NCBI GenBank assembly: GCA_001600555.1
Contig: BCKH01000003.1
Span: 2,560,099-2,624,098 of the forward strand
Origin: Albophoma yamanashiensis
Taxonomy: Eukaryota; Ascomycota; Sordariomycetes; Hypocreales; Ophiocordycipitaceae
Length of the DNA stretch: 64,000 nucleotides
Direction: 5' to 3'
The notes under the pieces were generated by a model, which saw nothing but the letters and a program-made list of their open reading frames with translations, searched no databases and was not told where the DNA came from. A program made the position numbers and the translations under genes. Below, one piece after another: positions 53,287 through 63,794 of the stretch. The number at the start of each line of letters is the position of its first letter. Position 1 is the stretch's first letter.

Positions 53287-55618
53287 ATGGTCAAGTTCAA
53301 CCTAGTTACAGTGGCGCTCTTTTCGAGCGCTATCGCGCTCTCTGAGATTCCTCAGGATGTGGTAATGCATCTCGTCCTTTCGTTGTTTATTAGAATAATG
53401 CTGATGCTAGAGCAAGGTACGCAATATAACGAACGTGATATGTAAGACTTTCTGTGATACAGATGCGCAAAATAAAATATTCGATGGGTTGTATAATCAG
53501 CAAAAAATAGAGAAAGAAAGCAGCGCATACATGACGTCTACGGCCTCGGGCTCTGGACCAGGTACTGTCGGTAGCCAGCATGGTCAGCAAAAGGCCAACA
53601 CAGCAGGTTGCGGATGCCCGTCCTATACAGGCTCGGGCTCGGGCTCTGGACCAGATACTGTCGGTAGCCAGCATAATCAGCAAAAGTTTGACACAGCAGG
53701 ATACGCATACGCGGCTTATACGGGTATTGGCTATGGAACTGGTAGTGTTAATAATCAGGATAATCACCAGAACATCGGGAAAGAACGATATGCCGGCTCT
53801 GCTCCCAAAGCGCGTACTTTTAATAGCCACCAAAAGCAGCAAAAAGTCGACAAAACTGGTAGCTCATACACGGCCTACACGGGTTCAGAATCTGGATCGG
53901 GCAGTGTTAATAACCAGTATAATCAGCAGAATGTCGGGAAAGAACGATATGCCGGCTCTGCTCCTAAAGCGCGTACGTTTAGTAGCCACAAAAAAAAGCA
54001 AAAGGTCGACAAAACTAGCAACGCATACACGGCTTATGCGGGTTCAGAATCCGGATCGGGTACTATCGATAGCCAGCATACGTGTGATTGTCAAAACGTC
54101 GAGAAAGAAAGTAACGCGTATGCGGCCTATACGTACGGAGGAAGTGGATCAGATTCTCAAAACCAGAAAGTCCGTCTCTGCGAAGCTGGTGGGACTTCAT
54201 GCCTACGCTCCCTTACTAATGGAATCCCGGTATTCGACAAGGAAGGCATGGGGTTCATTGCCACCAGACATGGCAATAGCCAGGATGCCTTTGACTTAGT
54301 GGGAGAAGACGGGAGCGGATTCGTGACACTGATGCGCCGCGAAAACGATCCTGACGTTGTTCTTCAGCTCAAGAACCCTCCAGGGGATTCCGTTGCCCGC
54401 GGATGGACATTGGAAAGGGGGAATCGTAGAATACATCACAACTACCTCACAACTTTCTTGCTAGTCTCGCAAAACGGCAGAGTGGGATTCTCAATGAATT
54501 CGAGAAATTATCTTTACCCTTATAAAGGAGACGAGCTTTGGGATGGATCTCCGACAGCCCCGTTATCGGCGAACAAAGTATACTTCTGCATTGGTCCGAA
54601 CCAGTGCGCGAACGATCTTAGGGAAGATAAACTTACTTTCACCAGTCAGGGGTTCCCTTACTATCACACTCTAGACTACTCGAATCACATGGACTATTTT
54701 CAGTTTGGCCCGAACCCCTCCGACCCTTGGATAACCAAAAAAGACAGTGGTTACAGCGGTACGAAGATACTCGCCGCAGGACCAAAAATGGGTTTCGGTG
54801 GAGAATCACTGCTGCGATACAATCCGGACTTTGGAAGGATCTTGGAATCAGGTAAAACTTATGGCCCTCACGTAAATATCTGCAACACTCCAGATGGGTC
54901 TAGTTGCGGCTTCACCCCCCTTTACACCCCTCTTATTCTTGTTCACGGGCTTCGCGACGGTCCTGGTGTATGGGACGACGCAGAGACATATTTCCGGAAA
55001 TACGGTTATAAGGGACCCATCTACCGATTCGACTACTCGAGCACCACTGAACAGAAAATTGAAAGTAATGCGGAGAGATTTATTACCTTCCTTGATTCCA
55101 AGGGCATCGGTTGGCAGCCGATTAATATTGTTGCTCACTCGATGGGCGGTTTAGTAGCACGATACGCGATGACTCTTTCGGCTCTCTATGGCCATCGCCC
55201 GAACGTGGCTCATTTAGTTACTTTGGCAACTCCAAACCATGGAACAACTCTTGCCAACTGGTGTGCGGCGGATCCTGTTGGGGTTAAATGCAAGGACGCT
55301 GATAAGGAGCTGATGACAAACTCTGACTTCTTGGCGGACTTGAATAGAGATACAGCGGGGATGTATAACAGATCGAACACATTAACATTCAGTATCAGCG
55401 GCGACGGTATGGTATATCGAAATGACAACGCTGCAACAGAGATATCCGGGGCCGACAATGAGTCTATCAGCTGCAGGAACCCCGAAGTTGACGGAAGCGT
55501 GCCCGCCTCTAACTGCGACGATGCTGGTGGAAAATCAGATATCCATCGATCTATCACACGAAAGGTGGTGGTGCTTGGCGGTATTCTCAAATTTACTGAC
55601 TCAGGTAATCCTAGCTAG
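53287..55618 (+). CDS. secreted tandem-repeat protein with alpha/beta-hydrolase lipase domain
   Basis: Exons 53287-53361 and 53411-55618 with a 49-bp phase-0 intron (GTAATG...GATGCTAG) give 760 residues. An alternative is one longer first exon to 53416 with intron 53417-53462. Residues 1-17 are a signal peptide (M-V-K-F-N-L-V-T-V-A-L-F-S-S-A-I-A). Residues of about 70-255 are Gly/Ser/Gln-rich tandem repeats: two 31-residue units with T-V-G-S-Q-H, then two 53-residue units with G-K-E-R-Y-A-G-S-A-P-K-A-R-T-F. Residues 270-500 are a Cys-containing domain I do not recognise. Residues 530-760 are a lipase fold: oxyanion H537-G, nucleophile Ser602 in A-H-S-M-G-G, and a possible His in D-I-H-R-S. 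Codons are far more AT-rich than in flanking genes. Probably extracellular; substrate unknown. Confidence 0.72.
53560..54065 (+). repeat. in-frame tandem repeats inside the secreted lipase gene
   Basis: Two units of 93 bp (marked by TACTGTCGGTAGCCAGCAT at 53563 and 53656) are followed by two units of 159 bp (marked by GAACGATATGCCGGCTCTGC at 53783 and 53942). The 159-bp copies differ at several silent and non-silent sites, so they are not a recent assembly-type duplication. Confidence 0.85.
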
Positions 55619-57003
55619 ACGCATGGGCATTGGCTAAGCGGTTGATCCTGGTAGAGGTACGTCTATATGAGCTTCTGGAAGGAGAAAACAAGTCCAGCTG
55701 TTCATCTACGTATACATAGACAAAGCTCTCCTTAATCGACTATGTTGGCGCAGCTCACCTCATTAGCTCAAACGGCCTGTGTTTCCGTCAGAATCACTGT
55801 CTGATCGTTCGAGCTAGACCCTCAATATTGCTTTCTTCCTCCGCAACGTCGTCAACAACGTTCGTTCCCTTGCTCTGGTCAGTCTTCCGCCATTCCGTCT
55901 TCGCCACCTTCGTCGCTACAGAACGTCTCTCGCGGTAGCCTCCTTCATTCGCTTAGTGGTCCAGTCCTCTCATAGGGCTCAGTTTCCTGCCTTGCCCAAC
56001 TTTGTATGATGCCCGCCAGCTGGGCTGTCCTCTTTTTCACGCTCATCTTCATGCTCGTAGTTCGCGGTGTCTCACTCGCCGCTGCTGCTTCCGTACTCGT
56101 TCCCAGGAGATCGGCTCCTCGCTTCGGCGGTGCGCTCGTCGGCACGCTCCACGTCAAGCCCCTAGGGTCCTTCTAGCTTCCCAGCGTCGTCATTTATGCA
56201 TGCTTTTCGGCAAGTATGTATGGGCTCGTCATCTTCCGCATAGGGAGAGGTTCGCCCCTTGCGCTCATCGCGATCGTGTGCCTGAATGGCGTGGCTACAG
56301 CCGCGAGACTCAGCTACATGCGTGCGAATCCGTTGCACCCCACCATGGGAGTACCGAATGTGTAACCAGCAGCCTCCTCGGCACGTTCTGCGGCTTCGGA
56401 GACAGCTTAGGAACCATGGGCGGGGGATGGTATTTCACCAATCCTTTAATCCGGCCTTGCGTGGGTATCCCACCCTCGACGGTTCAAGGTTCCTGGCTCC
56501 GGCTTATATCAAGTTCATTCATGTTCGAGGCTGCTGGGTATTCCAGATCTTGTCTTCACGAGGGCAATGGGCCGGTAACAGGCGGGTCGCGCTGGAAGGA
56601 TATCATGATGCTATGCAACGTGATCGGTGGGTTGCCAGGACGTAATGGAGGACGGCAGGCACAGGGGGCACAGGCTCACGAAGTGGAGGCCTTGGATGAT
56701 GTAATGTCAGGCATAATGAACAAATCTGTGTCGCTAGAATTCGGTTTGATGAAGTGAATCTGAAACTTCATCCCTCCGTTTATTAGGTTCGCGACGGCCA
56801 AGGCACATTGGCTACAACTCGCCTAGGCAGGCATGGCTTCTTTAGCCATTGCCGGTATATCATCTGTTCGGTGTGATAATGGGGAAGCCTTCATTATAAA
56901 GACACAACAAAGAGTTCCGTCCTCCATGAACGAATTGGACAGTCGCTTTTACAAGACCAAGCACCATATACTTGGTCAAATTATCCGCAGTCTGGCCCAG
57001 ATC
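55619..57003. other. intergenic region with a doubtful small open frame
   Basis: Between the repeat-lipase gene and the leftward Zn2Cys6 gene. The sequence from 55790 to 55990 is CT-rich. Apart from the small frame listed separately, open frames here have no recognisable content. Confidence 0.45.
56006..56176 (+). CDS. doubtful 56-residue peptide with signal/anchor helix
   Basis: Two adjacent ATGs open a short frame whose first 25 residues are hydrophobic (W-A-V-L-F-F-T-L-I-F-M-L-V-V-R-G-V) and end in an A-A-A-A-S stretch like a cleavage site. The remainder is basic and stops at 56176. A second hydrophobic frame begins at 56216. These might be fragments of one decayed or spliced gene, but no good splice joins them. 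No family is recognised. Confidence 0.2.
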   Translation: MMPASWAVLFFTLIFMLVVRGVSLAAAASVLVPRRSAPRFGGALVGTLHVKPLGSF

Positions 57004-60000
57004 CTACGTATTCCCACCGCTGCCCGTCAGGAAAATGTCGAGCTCATTTCCGGAGCCGTTGTTAAAGCGTTGCTGGTCTTCAGCAAGCTGTTCGAGCAGG
57101 CTCAAGAACGGATCCTTCTCATCTTGTTGTGACGTGCCCGCAATCCCATTGGCGCTCCTCGTTGCGAAGCTCGGCATCGTAACGCCTGAATTTAGCAGAC
57201 GCAACTCGGGTTGCTGGCTATCGTCGCCCTGCCATGCCGCAGGGCTAGCGAATGCGTTGGTCGGCAGTGTTCCAAACATGGGGTCGTAAGTGGAATTGTC
57301 ATTCGTCGATGTATTTCCAGTGTTGCTCGGTCTCAAGCCAGAGCCGTAGCCATACGGACCCTCTCCCGCTGAGAAAGATGGCATTCTGTGATTAGCATGC
57401 CCCGCCATCGTCGGCGAAATGCCATACGCGGGCTCTTCGGCCAGAGTCGCACTGTTTGATACGGCACGGTCCGCCGAGTTCCGCGGCGGACTCGTATAGG
57501 TCTGGGTCAGGGAAGTTTCATCGTATTTCTGCATCGTTGCATGGGGTCGTTGCAGCACCCCTATCTGATACAACGCGGTTCTAGACTGGGTAGGTGAGAG
57601 CAACCCACTCGTCTGTGACTCCGCTGCTGGAGGGGCTGTAATGTCAATTCTTCCCTGGTTCGAAGAGGCCATCATCTTTCGCTTTAGATTCGGGCGGTCC
57701 GGGCCACCACCTTGAGTACCTCTCGACTCGCTCCCAGCGTAACCCGGGACCACAATGTCAACAACGGTACCCGAAAGGCTCAAATGCGCCAGGTCAAACC
57801 GGTAAGACTTTCCACCAGGGCCGCCAATGTTCGAATATCTGTCAAAAAAGTCTTCGAGGTGCAACCCTGGAGTATATCGCATCGGGCCGCTCAAAAGAGC
57901 ACTCACGAGCTCGCCATGGGCCGAGTAGATTCCTTGCAGAGTCTCGCGCTGATGCTGCACATTGGCCCACAAAGACTGAAGCTCACTCAGTTGCCGCATC
58001 TCTCGCGACAGCCACTCTCCTGAAGAACCGAAGCCGTTCATGTCGCCGCTGGCACTGGGGCTGTTGTAGAATGCACCGTGGATGTGAACTGTTGCTGCGG
58101 TGGAGATGCAGAACCCAACAAGAGCCGGCCACTCTATCGTGTCAGCTTGTCTAGCAAAGTCGACTAACTCGGCAATGGCATTGGCATGCAGAAAGCACAT
58201 GTTCGTGGCTTCGATCTGCCAGGATTGGTGCTGTGCGTTGCCGGCAAGCTCGGCAAGATCTATTGGGAGAAACGGCCTGTACACCAGGCAGTGAATGGTG
58301 TGGTAAATGAGCTTGCTGAGAAACAGAATTGTCGCTTCCGGCTGATGAAAGAGACTGTTTAGCCCCGAAAACAAGTCTCCCGTGCCAGCGGCCCAAAAAT
58401 TCAACTCTTGGCGGATCTTGGAGAGCGTCGATAGCGAGTGCCAGGGAAAGTGCGAGTCGCCTTTGACGCCGCCGGCGGCTAGATATCTGTTTGTGACGCC
58501 AAGAATGCGGGTAATGTCGATGAGTATGCCAGTGCCGCCCTGCGACTTTCCGCCAGCTCCATGGATGAATTGCAGGTTAGAGCCGCGCTGGAAGAACTCG
58601 CCGTCGCCGGGGGGCGTAGAGGGCGATGGACCCCACGAAGGGAGTCGCAGAGCAATGGACTTGTCTCGGATTAGCGATGCGCGCTTAGATCCGCAGGTCA
58701 AGAAGCGATCGAGAAGATAGCAGGCCCAAAACAGCCGTCGCCGCGACTCTCGCTCGATGAGGGCGACAGGCGCATGCCCGTCCTTCTCACGATGGAGCTC
58801 CAAAGCCATGGCCATGCCAATGGCGCTAGCTATGCAAAGTCAGCCTTCCGATGGTCGGTCGCACCACACCGTGTCGAGGAAGCCGTACCCATCAGCATAT
58901 GTGCCTTCCTCCCTCTGCCGGCGGCCACAAAGGCAAGCACCAGCAGCAGCAATGCCTGGAGGTTGTCGATAGATGGTTCGTCCATGTCTATGTGGCGTCT
59001 GGCCGCGGCAGCGTAATCTTCGCTGAGCTTGACGGCAGCATGATGACCATGAGGGTGAGGAGTACGTCTGAGGACGGAGGTTAGGCGCGATCGAATCGAC
59101 CAGAGAGGGAGGCCACTGACCTTGCCGCGACAGCCCATATGGCACAGCACAAGGAATACGGCAACTGATTTGACTGAATCCGTTGCCTCACCGAGGCTTC
59201 GTCAAGGATGTAGAAGGGCTTGCCGTGGAAGATTGTGAAATAGGTGCGGAGAAAGACATCGGTCCCATCCGGCGGAGCTGGGACTTCTCTGCAGAGAGTC
59301 AATCATGGATCTCGGAGCATTTCACAGATGTACCGACCTGGGCATATTCAAGGCTTGAGAGTACACTGGCCCATCGTCGTTGACCGACGACTTGATTGTT
59401 TCCGTGGCAACACGCTTCGGCGGCCTTTCGAGGGGCGCTTCTGGCTTGTCGGCCTCGGCATCATCCGTGGCTTCGTCCTCGGCCAACTCGCCGGCTTTTG
59501 ATGCCGCTCCTTCGGCATTCTTCTCCTTCAACTTGGCTTCGAGGCCGTCGACCCTCTTCAACAGGGCCTCCAGGACGTCCGACTTGGGCCCGCGCTTCTT
59601 CGGGACAGCGTCTGTGCATGGGTCACGATTAGCAGCCAGGCTCATGATAGCAGACCCTTGCCGACGTGCCCTGGCACGCAGCGCGTAATGATCCGAGACA
59701 AGACTCACCGTAGATGCACGGGCACTGGAAGATCTGGCAGGCCTCACAGGTCGGCCGCGTTCGACTACATTTTATCTGGCAGGCGATCCGGGTCAGCAGG
59801 CTGCGAACAGGGTGGCGCACGAGCGGCCGACGACGCGCGATGCGGTAGCCCCCCATGATATCGGGAACTAGGGCGAGTACCTTTCGCTTGCGGCACGACT
59901 TGCAGTTCATCGACTCCCGCGGCTCGTTGGTCTGGCGTCGCGCCGGGAGGCGCTCGATGCTCACCTGCGGCCGCGGAGTGGCCACAGGGTGCGCTCCTCC

Positions 60001-60024
60001 TGGGATGTGCGACGAAGGGTTCAT
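57004..60024 (-). CDS. Zn2Cys6 transcription factor with fungal-specific regulatory domain
   Basis: Six exons: 60024-59881, 59775-59709, 59611-59338, 59288-59121, 59067-58889 and 58829-57004, giving 885 residues in frame; introns are 49-105 bp. The binuclear zinc cluster uses Cys41, 44, 51, 58, 61 and 68 and is split by intron 1 after R-K-R-K. The linker K-K-R-G-P-K and a Leu-rich dimerisation coil follow (about 76-105). The middle homology region (PF04082-type) starts near residue 185 (D-V-F-L-R-T-Y-F-T-I-F-H) and includes P-H-P-H-G-H-H, A-A-G-R-G-R-K-A-H-M-L-M and R-R-L-F-W-A-C-Y-L-L-D-R-F. The last 250 residues are Ser/Pro/Gln-rich, likely activating. It is a nuclear regulator with unknown targets. 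The next gene is QutR-like, but the zinc cluster does not resemble QutA/QA-1F. Confidence 0.87.
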
Positions 60025-61417
60025 GGCATCTTGCGTTTGGCGACGGACGCGATGCCTGCTGCGGCCGGCGCGCCGGTGGCGACGGGCTCAAGCAAATCGG
60101 GCCCTCGTCGAGCGTTGCGGAAGCTCCAAGGCTGGCCGGCGGGGGACGTCGGGAAGCGCCGGTCCCTCAGACATCCATGCAGCGAGCCCAATCAGTCGGT
60201 GAAGGTGAGCGAGCAGCAGCACGAGTGAGCTCAGCTAGGCGAGCATGCCGCGTGCAATGCGTCGGGCGAACGTCGTCCTCGCTCGGGTCGGCAGCAGAGA
60301 TGCATCAGAGACGGCATCGGAACTCTTGCGATGGCGGGCCCGGCGCTGTTCTTCAATGTCAGCTGCAGTACGAGACGAGAAGCTCGGCACCAGGACCGGC
60401 AGATGCAAGCAAGTTGGTCGCGCCTCGGAGCAGCCGATGGAGGCGATCGTGGGCTGCACGTTGCAGAGAAGCTCCAGGAGCTGGCCCGTTCGCTGCAGGG
60501 CCCCCCTCCCGAACACCCCTGTAGCGTAAGCCTTAGGTCCCTCTTAGTAACGCCAGCGGCCAGTCAGGAGCTGCGCCTCGAGCCTTGGGGACGGGGCGCT
60601 GCGGGACGCCGTGGCACTTGCGTCGGGCTGGACCAGCAGAAGCGCCCGGATCGGCCCACAGCGAAGCCCGCGATGGCCTCTCAGTGCTATGTAAGGATGC
60701 GCCCGCCCCGTGGGCTTAGCTGCATCCGGGCCGTCGTCCGTGCCTGTCCTCACCAGCTGCGAGTGCGAGTACGGAGTACTACGCGTACTCGTAGTAATTG
60801 CATCGGGTCCGGCTGCAATGTGCGTCCAATGCCATTTGCGGCAGGCGATGCAGCGTATTCTGGCAGCTCCATCTACTACTTGTACATAGTTCCGAGTATC
60901 CTCGCAGCTCGCCAAGCAACTTAACATGTGCTTAGGATATTTGCCTGCGCTGTTGGTCTTCACTCAGACAAACTTCACTTCGCTCATCGCGGCAAAGACC
61001 GACTGCCTGGCCGCTATTACGTAGTGCTCTGTCGATTTATATAGCAAGGCACCTAGGGCACCTTATTAACTGGCCTTATCTGCGTATACGGTCATCCGCC
61101 TTTCCAGAGCCATGCTCACATCCCTGGTATGAACAATTGCTCTGCTTGCGCTTTCACATGTATACACTAGCAATTGCTGGCAACTCACAACGCGACCGTG
61201 GCTCCGCCGTTAATTCTCCATGTTCGTACTACTACCTACGCAGCTGGATCGCATACTCGGCCTGGGCTTTGGGTGCTTGATCTCACAGACTGACGTGTTG
61301 ATACTGCCCGCAGATCCACCAGTAAGGACCCATGTCATGGCGCGTAAATATCTTTCGAACTCGACTCGCCCGTGCCGGCGCGGCTTTTGGGATGTCGATC
61401 AAGAAATCGGCCCCATT
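60025..61417. other. intergenic region with TAC/GTA-rich cluster
   Basis: This holds the promoter of the Zn2Cys6 gene and the 3' UTR of the QutR-like gene. A GAGTACGGAGTACTACGCGTACTCG cluster lies at 60768-60797. GC-rich at the left, AT-richer after 60900. No exon recognised. Confidence 0.5.
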
Positions 61418-63691
61418 TCAGAAGAGATTCCTTCCACTCGCAAGTCTCACAAAGCTGTAGGGCACGTTCTGCCCGACGAGCAACCGCAGACTTTCGACTG
61501 TCGAAAAAGCCGCCACGTCTGCTGAGCCAAAAGCCATGAACCCGCTCTTCACTGCCGTCTCGCTGGGGTCACTCTTGCCCTGCCCCGTCGCGTCTGCCAG
61601 GTTCAAAAACACCTTCTTCGTGCTTGGTTCGCCCTGCGATCCTGCTCCTCCAAACACTCGAACTAGCATCGAGACCAAGTTGCTCTTACCCGGGTCGAGG
61701 GCCGAAGCGATGACAAACGGCGCGCTTTCGTCGGCCACGGATCGCGCTCGTTGCAAAGATTCCAAGCTGACAAACTGCTCTATCGGCGGCGCGTTCCTAG
61801 CCAACGCGGGTGGCGTTCGGAAGCCAACCGTGTATATCTTTGCGATCTTGAGCGCCTTCAATGCGTAGAAGACGGGCGCGGCGTCGTCAGACGCAGATGC
61901 TAGAACCACTGCCGATCGCCCAAAGTATGCCGATGGTGCCAGATCGCGAGTCAGCGTGTGCAGTATCCCCCTCCAGCTGGCGTTGTCGAAGACGAGCGAC
62001 GTGTTGGAACTCAGCCCTGGCTGTTTGTGCGTCGCCATCGTGTCGCTCTGTCGATACGGGGGACTCAAAGGCATCTTATGCGGTGACGACGACGAAGCAG
62101 GAGAACAGGTCCTCACAACGATCGTGTCCACAATACCAATCGCGCGCGCTGCCTCGGTAAGTGTTGGCCCGCGGCCGTTGTTGAGGCTCCTAAAGAACTT
62201 GTTGTGCGTTGTGAGGGTTTGAATGGAAACGCCGGGATCCAGATAGGCACCGCCAAAGTCCTTCTGGTTGCACCACGCTTCCATTCCGGCAAAGTTGTTC
62301 GGCTGCCGCTCCACCATGGCGAAGTGATGGGGCAGGCCGAGCTCATTGAAGCATTTTTCGTAGAACGGTGCCTGCGGGACTGCGCTTCGGAAGGCGGCGA
62401 TGCTGATTCCGAAGATGTTCTTCTTCGGTAGCTGGCCAAGCATTGCCAGCGCACCGTGGATTTCAGCTGCGCTCATCTGACCCGGTGCTGCGATGAGAGG
62501 AAGTAGCGGGTGAGTTATGGGTGTAAATACCCTGTTGAGCGTTCGAGAGATCTGTCCAACCTCCATCATGTTCACTGCCGAGAACGGCGGCGCATCGGGG
62601 AATTCGGCTCGTACCTTGGACCTGAAATATTCCAGTTCAAAGTTTTCGTTGTGTTCGTTGATGATGACGTTCATCTTGATCAAGTCCGAGTAGGGACACG
62701 ATCGCTGAAATACGTCCAAGGCGTACGCAGACGGCCATCGGAACGTCCCTGAAAAGTCGTGGAATGCCGACATGATGCGAGAATTGCCGCGCCTCTCGTA
62801 TAGGTCTCGCCGGATGGCTTCGGGGAGCCACAGTTCCACGTCGATGTACTCTACCCCCCACTGAATGGCCTTGTAGAGGTATTGGTGGTAAATGTCGGGG
62901 TCGTCCATGGGAAATCTCCCATTCTCGTTGGTGCATCTTGTTGTGAAGATGATGGGCAGTTCAGTCCTTTGCCGGAGAAGCATTACCTGCTCGCCGACGT
63001 ATTTCAAGCTTGGGATCTTCGCAAACGTGTCGTTTCCCAGAGGCTCTCGAAGAAGGTCGACTCGAAGCTCCACCGCGTCGGAGCCAACCGTGAGAATGTC
63101 AAGATTTGGCAGGGCTGCTCGCACATCTGGGAACGTGGTTGACATGAAGTAGGTCCTCGGCTTTGCCATGAGCTCCTCGTGGTGGCTGATCTGACCCAGG
63201 GTGAATGAGATGAATCGCGCAAGATAGCGTCGGTATGATCGTGGGTCTGTGTACAGACATTCATAGTCGCACTCAGCCGAGAGTCGGGGGTCAGGTGCCC
63301 CTATGCTGACGGAGTGGGCATTGATGGCGACGACGAGTTCCCGATTCCTCGCTTCCACATCGGCCTTCGCCTCTTCGGCCAGGATCCCGACAACATAGCC
63401 ATGCTCTTCAGAAGTGACATCTCTGAAGCCATGCCTCAACTGACACGGCTTCCCTAGCACCTCGGCGAAGACATTCACCACTTGCTCTTGCCCTTCCCCG
63501 TAGACAACGACAACGATACGGTCGTCCCCATACTCAGGAGCACCTCGAAGTGATCGACCATGAAGCAAAACGGGGCTTTGGCTTGCTCTACTGTCAACGC
63601 CAACTTCCGTAGTGGCCGCGTTGCCGCCAAGCCCCTGAGCCGGCGAGGGGCCGGGCGAAGGGGTCGTCAGCAGCTGCTGCACAGCAGCCAT
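61418..63691 (-). CDS. QutR-like protein: type I 3-dehydroquinase domain plus degenerate shikimate dehydrogenase domain
   Basis: 757 residues, one exon, ATG 63691. Related to the C-terminal AROM domains and to the quinate repressor QutR/QA-1S. Residues 1-175 replace the shikimate-kinase-like domain and have no P-loop. Residues 180-400 are a type I dehydroquinase fold with its active residues present: Glu209 (E-L-R-V-D), Glu286 (D-V-E-L-W), His311 (F-H-D-F), Schiff-base Lys339 (L-I-K-M) and Arg383 in Q-I-S-R-T-L-N. The join T-P-I-T-H-P-L-L-P, then A-A-P-G-Q-M is typical. Residues 425-757 match shikimate dehydrogenase, but the substrate motif (S-x-S-R-S-P) reads A-A-F-R-S-A-V and the catalytic Lys segment is lost, so that part should be inactive. 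A. nidulans QutR is longer (about 930). Either a quinate-pathway regulator or a solitary enzyme. Confidence 0.78.
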   Translation of the reverse strand: MAAVQQLLTTPSPGPSPAQGLGGNAATTEVGVDSRASQSPVLLHGRSLRGAPEYGDDRIVVVVYGEGQEQVVNVFAEVLGKPCQLRHGFRDVTSEEHGYVVGILAEEAKADVEARNRELVVAINAHSVSIGAPDPRLSAECDYECLYTDPRSYRRYLARFISFTLGQISHHEELMAKPRTYFMSTTFPDVRAALPNLDILTVGSDAVELRVDLLREPLGNDTFAKIPSLKYVGEQVMLLRQRTELPIIFTTRCTNENGRFPMDDPDIYHQYLYKAIQWGVEYIDVELWLPEAIRRDLYERRGNSRIMSAFHDFSGTFRWPSAYALDVFQRSCPYSDLIKMNVIINEHNENFELEYFRSKVRAEFPDAPPFSAVNMMEVGQISRTLNRVFTPITHPLLPLIAAPGQMSAAEIHGALAMLGQLPKKNIFGISIAAFRSAVPQAPFYEKCFNELGLPHHFAMVERQPNNFAGMEAWCNQKDFGGAYLDPGVSIQTLTTHNKFFRSLNNGRGPTLTEAARAIGIVDTIVVRTCSPASSSSPHKMPLSPPYRQSDTMATHKQPGLSSNTSLVFDNASWRGILHTLTRDLAPSAYFGRSAVVLASASDDAAPVFYALKALKIAKIYTVGFRTPPALARNAPPIEQFVSLESLQRARSVADESAPFVIASALDPGKSNLVSMLVRVFGGAGSQGEPSTKKVFLNLADATGQGKSDPSETAVKSGFMAFGSADVAAFSTVESLRLLVGQNVPYSFVRLASGRNLF

Positions 63692-63794
63692 GCTGATTCC
63701 GGTCTGCGGTACCTTTGGTGCTCAAGCTGCATCCAAGCAGCGACAACGCCGTGACGGCAGCCTTGCTCGGGGATAAGGCCCGCTCCAATCTCAT
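63594..63794 (-). promoter_or_regulatory. candidate overlapping upstream ORF of the QutR-like gene
   Basis: An ATG at 63794, 103 nt before the main ATG and in another frame, opens 66 codons and ends inside the main coding region. If it lies in the transcript it would lower main-frame translation. The transcript start is unknown; a CATATATTGCGG sequence at about 63938-63949 may be the TATA region. Confidence 0.35.

Noticed and set aside
53362..53462. A four-base micro-exon or a longer first exon in the repeat-lipase gene
   Set aside because: A single phase-0 intron (53362-53410) joins the signal peptide to an open frame that adds a Cys-bearing segment. It is simpler, though the longer-exon model is not excluded.
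57004..63691. A quinate-use (qut/qa) gene cluster made of the Zn2Cys6 and QutR-like genes
   Set aside because: The zinc cluster and linker do not resemble QutA/QA-1F, and no quinate permease, dehydrogenase or dehydratase gene is in the window.
63650..63794. Extra upstream exon for the QutR-like gene spliced from ATG 63794
   Set aside because: The only good donor and acceptor (63712 and 63635) join in the wrong frame, so the region is better read as an upstream ORF.
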